In this document: piece after piece, positions 37,902 to 47,300 of the stretch
Numbering within the stretch: position 1 is the stretch's first letter
Layout of the letters: each line of letters begins with the position of its first letter
DNA from: Paenibacillus albus
GTDB lineage: Bacteria; Bacillota; Bacilli; Paenibacillales; Paenibacillaceae
Length of the DNA stretch: 64,000 nucleotides
Reading direction: 5' to 3'
Assembly: GCF_003952225.1 (NCBI RefSeq)
Contig: NZ_CP034437.1
Coordinates: forward strand, 1,874,501 to 1,938,500
Position numbers and translations under genes: made by a program
Notes under the pieces: model-generated
What the model saw: the letters and a program-made list of their open reading frames with translations, nothing else
The model's database searches: none
Told to the model about the DNA's origin: nothing

Positions 37902-38378
37902 ATGGAGAAGCTGGGAATCGGCTCTACGGAGCGTCATGCGAATATTATTTTGGACAGTTATCATCGGCTTCTTGGCAAGCCGCTTGTGGAGAGAGAGGCA
38001 GCCCAAGAATCGTCGGCAGCGCTGCTCTTCGATGCCCCGATTGTGGTGCTCTCGCACGGGACGCAGGCAGACCCTGTGCTGAACTTCGGCAACCGTGCGG
38101 CGCTCGAGCTATGGGAGATGGACTGGAGTGCATTCACGAAGATTGAATCACGGCATACAGCCGAGCCGATGATTCAAGAGGAGCGGCAGCGATTCCTCGA
38201 AGCGGTTGCGACGCAAGGATACATTGACGACTACAATGGGATTCGCATCTCGAGCAGCGGTCGGAGATTTCGTATTGAACAAGCGATTGTATGGAACCTC
38301 TACGATGAGGATGGCGATTATTATGGACAAGCTGCTGCTTTTAAGAACTATACTTTCGTGCAGGAAGGGGAATGCTAG
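37902..38378 (+). CDS. MEKHA-domain protein
   Basis: A 158-residue protein resembling the MEKHA (PAS-like) domain: HANIILDSYHRLLGKPL, APIVVLSHGTQADPVLNFGNRAALELWEMDW, then HTAEPMIQEERQRFLEAV and YNGIRISSSGRRFRIEQAIVWNL. The domain is thought to be a small-ligand or redox sensor; here it is free-standing. AAAGGAG lies about 10 bases before the ATG. The MmcQ-like gene follows after 3 bases. Confidence 0.8.
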   Translation: MEKLGIGSTERHANIILDSYHRLLGKPLVEREAAQESSAALLFDAPIVVLSHGTQADPVLNFGNRAALELWEMDWSAFTKIESRHTAEPMIQEERQRFLEAVATQGYIDDYNGIRISSSGRRFRIEQAIVWNLYDEDGDYYGQAAAFKNYTFVQEGEC

Positions 38379-38381
38379 CAG

Positions 38382-38753
38382 ATGGAAGCGTTAATCGGAC
38401 ACTGCTTGTCCAAGGCAGGCGCTGCAAAAGAATATCCGTTTGGCCCAGATCCCATCGTCATGAAAGCCGGGGGCAAAATGTTCGCGCTCATTTCGGGAGA
38501 TGGATCGGGCATCTCGCTCAAATGCGATCCTGTCATCGCGGAGAATTTGCGCCAGCAGTATGAGGCGATAACTCCGGGATATCATCTGAACAAGAAGCAC
38601 TGGAACTCCATTACGCTGGACGGATCTGTCCCTGTGCCTGAGCTGCTTGATATGATTGATCATTCTTATGAGCTGGTGCTCAAAGGAATGACGAAGGCGG
38701 AGCGTGCCCGCATTTCTGAAGCTGGTGCGGCGGCTCAAACTGTCCGTAAGTAA
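38382..38753 (+). CDS. MmcQ/YjbR family protein
   Basis: A 123-residue protein with a CyaY-like fold family pattern: LSKAGAAKEYPFGPDPIVMKAGGKMFAL, ISLKCDPVIAENLRQQY, ITPGYHLNKKHWNSITLDG and a C-terminal YELVLKGMTKAERA. The family is often called DNA-binding on structural grounds; its function is unknown. Operon with the MEKHA gene. GGAAGGGG lies about 11 bases upstream of the ATG. Confidence 0.85.
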   Translation: MEALIGHCLSKAGAAKEYPFGPDPIVMKAGGKMFALISGDGSGISLKCDPVIAENLRQQYEAITPGYHLNKKHWNSITLDGSVPVPELLDMIDHSYELVLKGMTKAERARISEAGAAAQTVRK

Positions 38754-38783
38754 GTTCATTAATTAGGCTATTCTGATAGCATA

Positions 38784-38805
38784 AAGCCGCCGTGATTGGC
38801 GGCTT
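38784..38805. terminator. Weak terminator between convergent genes
   Basis: An 8-bp GC-rich stem (38784-38791 with 38798-38805) and a 6-base loop, 30 bases after the MmcQ-like stop. Confidence 0.55.
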
Positions 38806-38808
38806 CGC

Positions 38809-39597
38809 TTATTTTTGCGGACACCAGCCTCGCGGATCGGAACAGACAGCAGCTGTGAAGCCGGGGGCATCCTGCGCGAGATCGTTGAAATAGCTGCTGA
38901 TGACATGGTTGCCACCGAGCGTTCCGTGCCGGAAGCTGCGTTTGACCTCTTCTTTGACATGCAAGTAGTAGTAGCTCTTGTCTGTCTTCGGCGACTGGTA
39001 CACAAGCGGAGGCAGATGAGGCACGACGTCGAATTCATTCTGAATTCGGAATGAGATTGGAACTGCTGAATTATAGGCACGCACGAATGCGGGGTCGCCC
39101 GTCCTCGGTGATCCGAATGTATACGCGATAATGGTATTCGGTTTCCGGTTCACCGCGATATCGACGGAAGCCAGCGTCGCAAGCGCTCCGCCTAAGCTGT
39201 GGCCTGTGACGAACAGCGGCTTATCGCTTGGCACTTGGTCAAGCAGCTGGAAGATCTGATCGCGAGCGGACATGTACACCTCCGTGAAGCCGCGGTGCGT
39301 CATGACGCTTTTTTTGCTGAGCGGTTTAAATATCGTTTGCTGCGCGATCATGTCAGTCACCCAGTCCGTTGGCGAGCTTGTGCCGCGGAAGGCGAGGATG
39401 ACCGCTTGCGGCGATTCGATGACAAAGCCGAACGGCTCTTCATTGCCTGTGAACGAAGACGCGTTGAAGGGACCGACGACGCGATAGGAGTCCGGAACGA
39501 GGAAATAGCCGTTATTGTTATATTGCGAATAGGTTTGACCGCAGACTGCAGCCAAAAAGATGGCTGTGCGAATATCGATCGTACTGCCGCTGCTCAT
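38809..39597 (-). CDS. Class 3 lipase family protein
   Basis: A 262-residue alpha/beta hydrolase of the fungal-lipase (Lipase_3) type: AVILAFRGTSSPTDWVTD, THRGFTEVYMSARD, the nucleophile elbow FVTGHSLGGALATL, YTFGSPRTGDPAFV, an Asp in NEFDVVPHLPP and a His near GNHVISSYF complete the Ser-Asp-His triad. It should hydrolyse acylglycerols or similar esters. There is no signal peptide with either start. The second ATG (39597) is favoured because GGAGCAAGGAGAG lies upstream of it at about 11 bases. Confidence 0.88.
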   Translation of the reverse strand: MSSGSTIDIRTAIFLAAVCGQTYSQYNNNGYFLVPDSYRVVGPFNASSFTGNEEPFGFVIESPQAVILAFRGTSSPTDWVTDMIAQQTIFKPLSKKSVMTHRGFTEVYMSARDQIFQLLDQVPSDKPLFVTGHSLGGALATLASVDIAVNRKPNTIIAYTFGSPRTGDPAFVRAYNSAVPISFRIQNEFDVVPHLPPLVYQSPKTDKSYYYLHVKEEVKRSFRHGTLGGNHVISSYFNDLAQDAPGFTAAVCSDPRGWCPQK

Positions 39598-39752
39598 GAT
39601 TGCACCCACTCTCCTTGCTCCCATTGTATGAACGGATAGGCCAATGTGCTTTAGGCCGATGCCCTCGCCCTCAGCGATTCAAACGAAGGTGGCAAGGGTA
39701 ACGATTAACATAGAGAAATAGACTCGAAAAAGACACGCTGGGGAGATGGAAA

Positions 39753-40928
39753 ATGCGAATTGCCGTTGTTGACGATAATCCGATGAACATAACGGTGGTC
39801 AGAGAAATATTGAAGCGGGCAGGCTACACCGATATTGAGTCGGCAGGATCGGCAGGAGAATTGTTCTTGCATCTTGGACTAACCGTGCAAGGTGAGGAGC
39901 CAAAAGATGGACCGGGGAATGACGGGCATGGCATTGATTTGATTTTGCTCGATATGATGATGCCTGGCATAGATGGGATAACGGCTTGCGCGATGCTGCA
40001 GCGATCCGCGCGGCTTAAAGATATTCCGGTTATTATGGTGACCGCAATCGGTGATTCGAAGAAGCTCGCGGAGGCGCTGGATGCCGGGGCGATCGATTAT
40101 GTGACGAAGCCGATTAACCGCATCGAGCTGCTTGCCCGCATTCGCGTGGCGCTGCGGCTGAAGGTGGAGAAGGATTGGCATAAGGAGCGAGACCGGCGAG
40201 TGCGCGAGGAGCTGCAGCTGGCGCGGGAAGTACAGCTTGCGGCATTGCCGCATAAGCTCGATGACGAAGGCGTCGCGATCGATGCGATCTTCCGCCCTTC
40301 CGAGGAGCTGTCCGGTGACCTGTATGCGTGGAACCGAATCGACGATCACCGCTATGGCATCGCTGTGATGGATGCGATGGGTCACGGTATCTCATCTTCG
40401 CTGGCGTGCATGTTCATCGCATCCGTGCTGAAGGAAGCGATGTCGAAGCAGGTGGAGCCTAAGCGCGTCATCCGGGAGCTGAACCGCCGCTCGCTGCAGC
40501 TGCAGTTTGCGGATCAGCTGATTCAGTATTATTTTACGGGATTGTATATGGTTGTTGATTTAATTGAAGGCGTTGTTGAGTATGTCAATGCGGGCCATCC
40601 GCCCGGAATGATAATTCGCCAAAACGGCGAGGTGGAGACGTTCGCGCAAGGCGGCGTGGCGATTGGCATGTTCGGCGACATCGTCGTCGAGAAGCATACG
40701 CTGCCGATCAGCTCAGGAGACCGGATCGTGCTGTTGACTGACGGCATCTATGATCTCGTCGGCAGTGATAGCGAAGAAGACCGGCCTGCAAGTCTTACGA
40801 CGCTGCTGCAGCCGTACGGCAGCACGACCTCGCTCGGTGAGCTGGAGGCGGCGCTGTTTCAAGAAGGACATCATGCGGAGGAGCTGCAGTCGGATGACCG
40901 CTGCTTGGTCGTTGTAGATATTAAGTGA
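39753..40928 (+). CDS. Response regulator with PP2C phosphatase output
   Basis: A 391-residue protein. Receiver domain (1-135) with DDNPMN, phospho-acceptor in LILLDMMMPGIDG, VMVTAIG and VTKPINR; a helical linker (about 140-175, REELQLAREVQLAALP); and a SpoIIE/RsbU-type PP2C phosphatase (about 185-391) with ELSGDLYAW, VMDAMGHGISSSLA, NAGHPPGMII and LTDGIYD. Such proteins dephosphorylate anti-anti-sigma factors; the layout equals Bacillus cereus RsbY, which activates SigB. An rsbV-rsbW-sigB operon without its own phosphatase lies 20 kb away. GGGGAGATGG precedes the ATG. Confidence 0.9.
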   Translation: MRIAVVDDNPMNITVVREILKRAGYTDIESAGSAGELFLHLGLTVQGEEPKDGPGNDGHGIDLILLDMMMPGIDGITACAMLQRSARLKDIPVIMVTAIGDSKKLAEALDAGAIDYVTKPINRIELLARIRVALRLKVEKDWHKERDRRVREELQLAREVQLAALPHKLDDEGVAIDAIFRPSEELSGDLYAWNRIDDHRYGIAVMDAMGHGISSSLACMFIASVLKEAMSKQVEPKRVIRELNRRSLQLQFADQLIQYYFTGLYMVVDLIEGVVEYVNAGHPPGMIIRQNGEVETFAQGGVAIGMFGDIVVEKHTLPISSGDRIVLLTDGIYDLVGSDSEEDRPASLTTLLQPYGSTTSLGELEAALFQEGHHAEELQSDDRCLVVVDIK

Positions 40929-40934
40929 TGAGGG

Positions 40935-40964
40935 AGCTCCCTGCTTGTCGGGGGGGCTTTTTTT
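40935..40964 (+). terminator. Terminator after the PP2C gene
   Basis: A G/C-rich stem of about 7 bp (near 40935-40941 with 40952-40958) followed by seven T, just after the stop codon. Confidence 0.65.
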
Positions 40965-41062
40965 GTTGTTTGAGAACAATGACGGCATTATTATTTTGCC
41001 CGCGTCCATGAACGAGATGGTAAGATGACAATAAATCGTTTTTTGTCGAAAGAAGAAAGCAG

Positions 41063-42886
41063 GTGCCCGTCCTGGATACTCGTTTGTGGATGTCTACTTT
41101 ATTGTTTATCGCGGCGGCGCTGATGGCGTTCGTGGCGGTCCTGTCTTATCGCAAACGGCATATGTCCGTAGCCAGGACGATGGTGCTCATGATGCTGGCT
41201 GGTGCGTTCTACGCCTTGGGTTACGGCATGGAAGTGCTCGCCCGCAGCTTGGAGCAAGTGAAGCTGGCGCTTCAAATCGAGTACATAGGTATTCCGTTCG
41301 TGACGACGCTGTGGCTCTACCAAGCGATTCAATTCACGGGGACGGCTGAGCGGTATCGCCGCAAGCTTGCGGTCGTCCTCTTTATCTTTCCAGTCCTGTT
41401 GTTCGTGCTCCATCTCACCAATGATTGGCATCATCTCGTATACGCCAGCTATTCATTGAATGAAGAAGCGAATGTCCCGCTCTATACGACAGCCAAAGGC
41501 GTTGTGTATAACCTGCATGCCCTCTATAGCTATGTCGTCCTGACATGGGGAGTCGGCTTGTTCGTCTCGATGTATATCCGGGCTCTCCCTGCCGTTCGCA
41601 AGCAAATTCTAATCCTTCTGCTTGGCGCGTTTGCGCCGATGGCCTTCAATCTGCTGTTCTGGTCTGGCGTCAAAATCGATTTCACCCCCTTCGGCTTCGC
41701 CGTTTCGGGAATCGCTTATGCGTGGGGCATTCTGCGATTTAATCTGCTGCGGTTAACTCCGCTCGCGCTCGCTAAGGTGTTCGAGACGATACGGGACGGC
41801 GTTCTGCTGCTCGACGGCGAGGGACGGATCGTCAGCTACAACGGCGCGGCTGCGCGTATTTTTCCGGAGCTGGAGTCCGCGCAGCGGCGTTATCCGGCAC
41901 CTGCCGGAGGTATTCTGACCGCGTATCCTGATTTATTGCAGCTTATCGAATCCGATCATGCCCGGGATGAACGATTCCCGTTCCAGAGGCAGCTTGGCGG
42001 TCGGAGCCTGCATTATAGCTGCAGCTTGTCGATCATTTACGATGCGGGGACGTTACCGGTCGGCAAAATGATCATGTTCAACGATGTCACGGAGCTAATC
42101 GAGAACGAGGTGCGCCTGCGAGAGAACGCGAGGCAATTGTCGGAGCTGAACGCTTTCAAGGACAAGCTGTTCACAGTCGTCGCCCACGATATCCGCGATC
42201 CGATCGCGCTGCTTGTCAGCTTGACCGACTTGCTTGGAGATGAGCTGACCGCCGCGGATATTGAGCATGCCGAACTGTTCGTCGAGCTCCGGGGACAGGT
42301 GCAAAGCACATTCCACCTTGTCGATAATCTATTGGATTGGTATCGCAGTCAGAAGGGGGCAGTCGTCTTCCGGCCGTCGGGCTGGAATATGAGGCAGGTC
42401 GTGCTGCAAGCGATGTCGCTTGCTAGCCCGAAGGCTGGCATGAAAGCAATAAGAATCACGGAACGGATCGAGACAGGGCTTGCGGTTGAAGCAGATAAGG
42501 AGATGCTGGATCTTATTCTGCGCAATCTGCTATCGAATGCTATTAAGTTCACTGATGTCGGCGGCGAAATCGAGATTGGAGCCGAGAGCGAAGGTGGACG
42601 GATCGCCGTATTCGTTCGCGACAACGGAGCGGGCATCGACGATAAGACGTCGGACATGCTTCGCCTCGAAGAACCCTTCTCGAAGGGGGCGGTGAGCGGT
42701 GGAGATTCCGGCGATACAAGGTTCGGCTTGGCGCTAGCCCGCGAATTCGTCCGTATTCACGGCGGCGTACTGCGATTCGAGAGCGAGCCGGGCATTGGCA
42801 CGACATTTACGTTTACGCTGCCGCAGGCTGCTTCAAGTAGTTATTACGGTGAAGAGGAGGACGGCGATGAAAGTCATACTGGTTGA
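41063..42886 (+). CDS. Seven-TM histidine kinase
   Basis: A 607-residue sensor kinase: about seven membrane helices in residues 8-225 (HisKA_7TM type), a PAS-like domain (about 235-345), a dimerisation/phospho-acceptor domain with FTVVAHDIRDPIALL (His about 370), and an ATPase domain with NLLSNAIKFTDVG, VRDNGAGID and RFGLALAREFVRIHGG. The signal is unknown. It starts with GTG after a weak AAGAAAGCAG site. Its end overlaps the next gene by 20 bases, so that regulator is the likely partner. Confidence 0.88.
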   Translation: MPVLDTRLWMSTLLFIAAALMAFVAVLSYRKRHMSVARTMVLMMLAGAFYALGYGMEVLARSLEQVKLALQIEYIGIPFVTTLWLYQAIQFTGTAERYRRKLAVVLFIFPVLLFVLHLTNDWHHLVYASYSLNEEANVPLYTTAKGVVYNLHALYSYVVLTWGVGLFVSMYIRALPAVRKQILILLLGAFAPMAFNLLFWSGVKIDFTPFGFAVSGIAYAWGILRFNLLRLTPLALAKVFETIRDGVLLLDGEGRIVSYNGAAARIFPELESAQRRYPAPAGGILTAYPDLLQLIESDHARDERFPFQRQLGGRSLHYSCSLSIIYDAGTLPVGKMIMFNDVTELIENEVRLRENARQLSELNAFKDKLFTVVAHDIRDPIALLVSLTDLLGDELTAADIEHAELFVELRGQVQSTFHLVDNLLDWYRSQKGAVVFRPSGWNMRQVVLQAMSLASPKAGMKAIRITERIETGLAVEADKEMLDLILRNLLSNAIKFTDVGGEIEIGAESEGGRIAVFVRDNGAGIDDKTSDMLRLEEPFSKGAVSGGDSGDTRFGLALAREFVRIHGGVLRFESEPGIGTTFTFTLPQAASSSYYGEEEDGDESHTG

Positions 42887-44006
42887 TGATGAGCCGATGA
42901 TGCACCTGATCATGGGGAAAATGCTGGACAAGCTGCCGGGCATTGAGGTTGCAGGCGCATTCGTGAATACGAAGCAGGCGGCGGCTTTTCTGAATGAGAA
43001 CGACGACATCGGACTTGCCTTCGTCGATATATCGATGCCGGACGAGACGGGGATGGCTTTTACCGCGAAGCTGGAGCAGGCGCGTTCACCAGTGCAGATT
43101 GTCTTCGTTACGTCCCATAAGGAATTCGCGCTGGACGCGTACGATCTCTCGGTCACGGATTATCTCGTCAAGCCGGTGTCGCAGGAGCGGCTCGCGCGAA
43201 CGGTGAATCGAGCATTGGCGATTCGCACGGCACACGGATCGCTTGATGCTTCGCGAGAGACTGCTGTCTGCGCCGCGCCAAGAATGAATGTAACGACGCT
43301 TGGAGACGTGTCGATCGGCAGCGAGTCGCTTCGCGTGAAGTGGATTTCGCGCAAATGCGCCGAGCTCTTCGCCTATCTGCTGCTTCACCGGGGGAAACGA
43401 ATACCGCGTTCCCGGCTGGTGGCGGATATCTTTGGCGGGATGCACCTGGAGAATGCGGTGAACTATTTGAACACGACGGTTTATCAGCTGCGCAAATCGC
43501 TTGAACCGCTGGGGCTTAGGGAAAACGTCCGTTCGGAGAATGATGGCTATGCGCTGGAGCTGCCGCAAGAAGCGTTCATTGACTACGCGGTGTTCGAGCA
43601 GCAGGTACGGAATATGCAGTCTATCGATGCCGGCAATGTGGAAGAGGCGATGCAAGCCGAACGGCTGTACACAGGCGATTTATTCGGGGACAAAGCCTAT
43701 GTGTGGGCTATCCACGAGACGGAGCGATACGCCGAATTGTACGGGGCGTTCGTCATTCGAATTGCAGGCGCGCTGATCGCGATGAACGATACTTCGTCTG
43801 CGCTGAAGCTGTTATCGAAGCTGAATGAACGTAATCCGCTCGACGAGAGGGTCATTCGGCTGTTGATGGAAGTTCGTTGCGCGACAGGTGATCGCAAAGG
43901 ACTGACCGCGCTTTATACCAGCTATGTGCGCTTGCTTAGCAGGGAACTCGGTATTCGCCCATCGGCGGAGCTGGCCGGGTATTATGATGAGCTGGTTGCT
44001 CGTTGA
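42867..44006 (+). CDS. Response regulator with wHTH and BTAD domains
   Basis: A 379-residue regulator: receiver domain (1-120) with LVDDEPMMH, the phospho-acceptor in FVDISMPDETGM, VFVTSHKEFA and YLVKPVSQ; a winged helix (about 150-240, KCAELFAYLLLHRGKRIP, AVNYLNTTVYQLRKSL); and a bacterial transcriptional activator domain (about 250-379) of SARP/AfsR type with TPR-like helices. It is a DNA-binding activator. The ATG at 42867 follows AGAGGAGGAC by about 7 bases and overlaps the kinase gene. The giant surface protein gene is next downstream, a possible target. Confidence 0.9.
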   Translation: MKVILVDDEPMMHLIMGKMLDKLPGIEVAGAFVNTKQAAAFLNENDDIGLAFVDISMPDETGMAFTAKLEQARSPVQIVFVTSHKEFALDAYDLSVTDYLVKPVSQERLARTVNRALAIRTAHGSLDASRETAVCAAPRMNVTTLGDVSIGSESLRVKWISRKCAELFAYLLLHRGKRIPRSRLVADIFGGMHLENAVNYLNTTVYQLRKSLEPLGLRENVRSENDGYALELPQEAFIDYAVFEQQVRNMQSIDAGNVEEAMQAERLYTGDLFGDKAYVWAIHETERYAELYGAFVIRIAGALIAMNDTSSALKLLSKLNERNPLDERVIRLLMEVRCATGDRKGLTALYTSYVRLLSRELGIRPSAELAGYYDELVAR

Positions 44007-44020
44007 GTAAACCAATAAAC

Positions 44021-44067
44021 AAACAGCCAAACCAGCCAAACCAGCAAAACCGGCCAAACCAGCCAAA
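44021..44067. repeat. Short 9-bp repeats (AAACCAGCC)
   Basis: Four to five imperfect copies of AAACCAGCC in direct succession just after the response-regulator stop. Confidence 0.7.
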
Positions 44068-44150
44068 GAGGAGTCCTACGTACCTCTCTTTAGCAGAGAA
44101 CCAGCAAAACCAGTCAAAGAGGAGTCCCACGTACCTCTCTTTAGCAGAAA
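44065..44150. repeat. Two-unit 51-bp palindromic repeat
   Basis: Two copies of a 27-bp palindrome with arms AAAGAG and CTCTTT start at 44065 and 44116, 51 bases apart. The inner GTACCTCTCTTT matches the reverse complement of the arm at 13541-13569. The 185 bases from here to the giant gene are non-coding and T-rich near 44240; I see no convincing promoter. Confidence 0.8.
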
Positions 44151-44352
44151 ACTAGTAAAACCAGCCAAATAGCAGTGCGAGAATACAAGGATAAAAGAAA
44201 GGCAAAAATTTGCGAAACCCAGGCGGGGCGCGGTTTTTGTCTTTTTTTGTCCGATTCTTTCATTATTCTTTTAGTGACGGAAAGTAGAATGGGAGGATAC
44301 AAGCTATAAATCCGTTGTATCGGCGGAAGGATCTATGAAAGGGGAATATGTT

Positions 44353-47300
44353 ATGGAATTCATTAAGCTCGGTAAGCGGTCGAAGCTATTCGTTCATTGG
44401 CTCGTAATCGCGAGTCTCGTCTGCGGATTGGTGTTTCCGGGTAACGGATACGCAAACGGAACGGAGGCGGCTGTCAGTTCGTCCGCACCGACAGACATAA
44501 AGGGGCACTGGGCGGAGAGCACGCTGACCGACTGGCTCGGAAAGGGGTACATCGAAGGCTTCGACGATGGCACCGTCCGTCCGGATGCGAGCATCTCGCG
44601 GATCGAATTCGTGGCGCTCGCGAACCGGCTATTCGCCTATAAAGGCGGATCGGGTTCATCGTTCAAGGATGTGTCCGCAAGCGCGTGGTACGCATCTGAC
44701 GTGTCCGTGGCCGTCCACGAGGGTTATGTCTCCGGCTTCCCGGACGGAACCTTCCGTCCGAACAAGACATTGACCCGCGTCGAAGCGGCCTCAATGCTGG
44801 CGAAGCTTGCGCCTGTGCTCGTTCGCGAAGGCGCTGATCCGCTCGCCGCGTTCAAGGACCAAAGCAGCGTGCCGGCGTTCGGCCGATATGCGCTTGGAGC
44901 CGCGCTTGACGGGGGGCTCGTGACCGGCTATCCGGATCATACGCTTCGTCCGACGGCCACGATGTCGCGGGCGGAAGCGGTCGTTATTCTGGACCGAATC
45001 TTGAAGCATTCGGTACCGAAGGCAGCGGGAGGCATCGTCGTTTCCGCGAAGTCGTTACAGGAGGCGGGGACGTATGGACCTGAGTTCGGCACAATTACCG
45101 TTGCTGGGAATCTATCCATTGACGTTCCGGGAGTCACGCTTCGTAACGTAATCGTTAAAGGTGATTTGACGATCGGTCAAGCGGTCGGCGATGGCGACGT
45201 TTACTTGGACGGCGTCACCGTGACCGGAACGACGGCCATTAACGGGGGCGGCGAGCACAGCGTGCATATCAATGACACCAAGCTCGGCACTGTAATCGTC
45301 GAGAAGAAGGAAGGAAGCATTCGCGTTGTCGTTGACGGCACGACGGTTATCGAGCAGCTTGACGTTCGGACGGATGCACGCATCGAGTCGAACGGGACGG
45401 CGCCGGAGTCCGGCATTGAAGGCATTTCGATTACTGCCGACGGGGTAGTTACGTTAACAGGTAAATTCTCACTCGTCGAAATCAAGAGTGATGTGAAATT
45501 AATCGTCGAAGCGGGGTCAGTAGATCAACTGGTCGTGAACGAAAATGTTGGCGAAACGACGGTTACGTTGAACGAAGGGGTTAAAGTAGCGAATGCGGAG
45601 CTGCACGGCACGACGAACGTGCAAGGAACCGGCGAAATTACCAAAGCAATTGTTGATGCGCCGAATGTCGTGTTTGAGACTGAGCCGCTCCAACTGGAAA
45701 AGACGGACCGCGGCGGCGAGGACAGCGACGTGCCAATCGGAGGAGGAGGAGGTGGTGGAGGTGGTGGTGTCATCACTCCGCCGAATCCCACGACAACCGT
45801 ATCGGTAACCGCGAGCCAGGCAAGCAGCTCAGGCGTTAAATTGAATTTCAGCACGGCGGTTACCGGGTTGACGCCATCCGCGGTCACTTTGCAAGACAGC
45901 GGCGGCCACCATGTAACAGTCGAATCTGTAACAGCCTTGGACGGGGGGTTATCCTACCAAGTCGCGGCTTCGCTATTGGAAGGCCAGACGTATAGGGTCA
46001 CATTGGCCAAAGCCGGTTACGATTTCGGCAGCGCCGTCTCCTTCACAGTGACAGAAACACCGCCGCAGACGATTCACATCGAAGCGAGCGTCACCAATAT
46101 TTCGACAGCAGGCTTCAAAGTCGTATTCAATCAAGCGGTAACCGATCCCGTATTTACGTTAAAGCAAGGCGGAGATACGGTTGCGATTGCAAGCGCTACG
46201 AGCAGCGATGACGGCTTGTCTTATACGATCGCGGCGGCATTGACCGAGGGGAGCACCTATACGCTAGCTGCGGCAAAACCAGGCTACGACTTTGGGAATC
46301 CAACCTCGGTGCATGTGCCCGTGACGACGCCGAATACCGTCGAGGTGACGGCGAGCCAGGCAAGTGGTTCAGGCTTTAAATTGAATTTCAGCACGGCGGT
46401 TACTGGCTTAACGCCATCCGCGGTCACCCTGCAAGCCAGCGGCGATCAACCTGTAACAGTCGAATCTGTGGCAACTTTAGATGGGGGTCTATCCTACCGG
46501 GTCGCGGCTTCGCTATTGGAAGGAGAGACGTATAGGATCACATTGACCAAAGCCGGTTACGATTTCGGCAGCGCCGTCTCCTTCACAGTGGCGGAAACAC
46601 CACCGCAGACAATCCAAGTCGAAGTGAGCGTCACCAATATTTCGACAACAGGCTTTAAAGTCGTATTCAATCAAGCGGTAACCGATCCCGTATTTACGTT
46701 AAAGCACAGCGGAGATACGGTTGCAATTGCGAACGCTGCGAGTACAGATGACGGCTTGTCCTATACGATCGCGGCAGATTTGACCGAGGACGTAACCTAT
46801 ACACTCACCATGGCGAAACAGGGTTATGCCTTCGGAAATCCGACCTCGGTTTATGTGCCTGTTACGACGCCGGATATTATCCAGGTGACGGCTTCGGTAG
46901 CCGATATTTCCGAAGCCGGGTTTACCGTTACGCTGGACGGCGCGGTCGATGGTTTAGCAGATGGCGACTTTGCTCTGACGGACATGAATGGCGAGCCGGT
47001 CGACTTAACGGCGGAGACCGCCGATGAAGGCGCGACATATACGATCGCAGCAGCGCTTACGGCTGGCGGATCGTACACGCTCGCAATGACTAAGTCCGGT
47101 TACAGCTTCGGCGAAGCGCTTGCCGTAGTGGTACCTGGCATGTTGGATATTGTCGTGTCCCCATCCACGAGCAACGTCACAATGGCGGGCTTCGTGCTGT
47201 CGATGGATCAATCCGTTCCGGATATGGAACCGCTGAGCCTGGACCTTAGAAACAGCGATAACGATCCGGTCGGCATCGATATGCTGAGCGCGGTCGTCGT

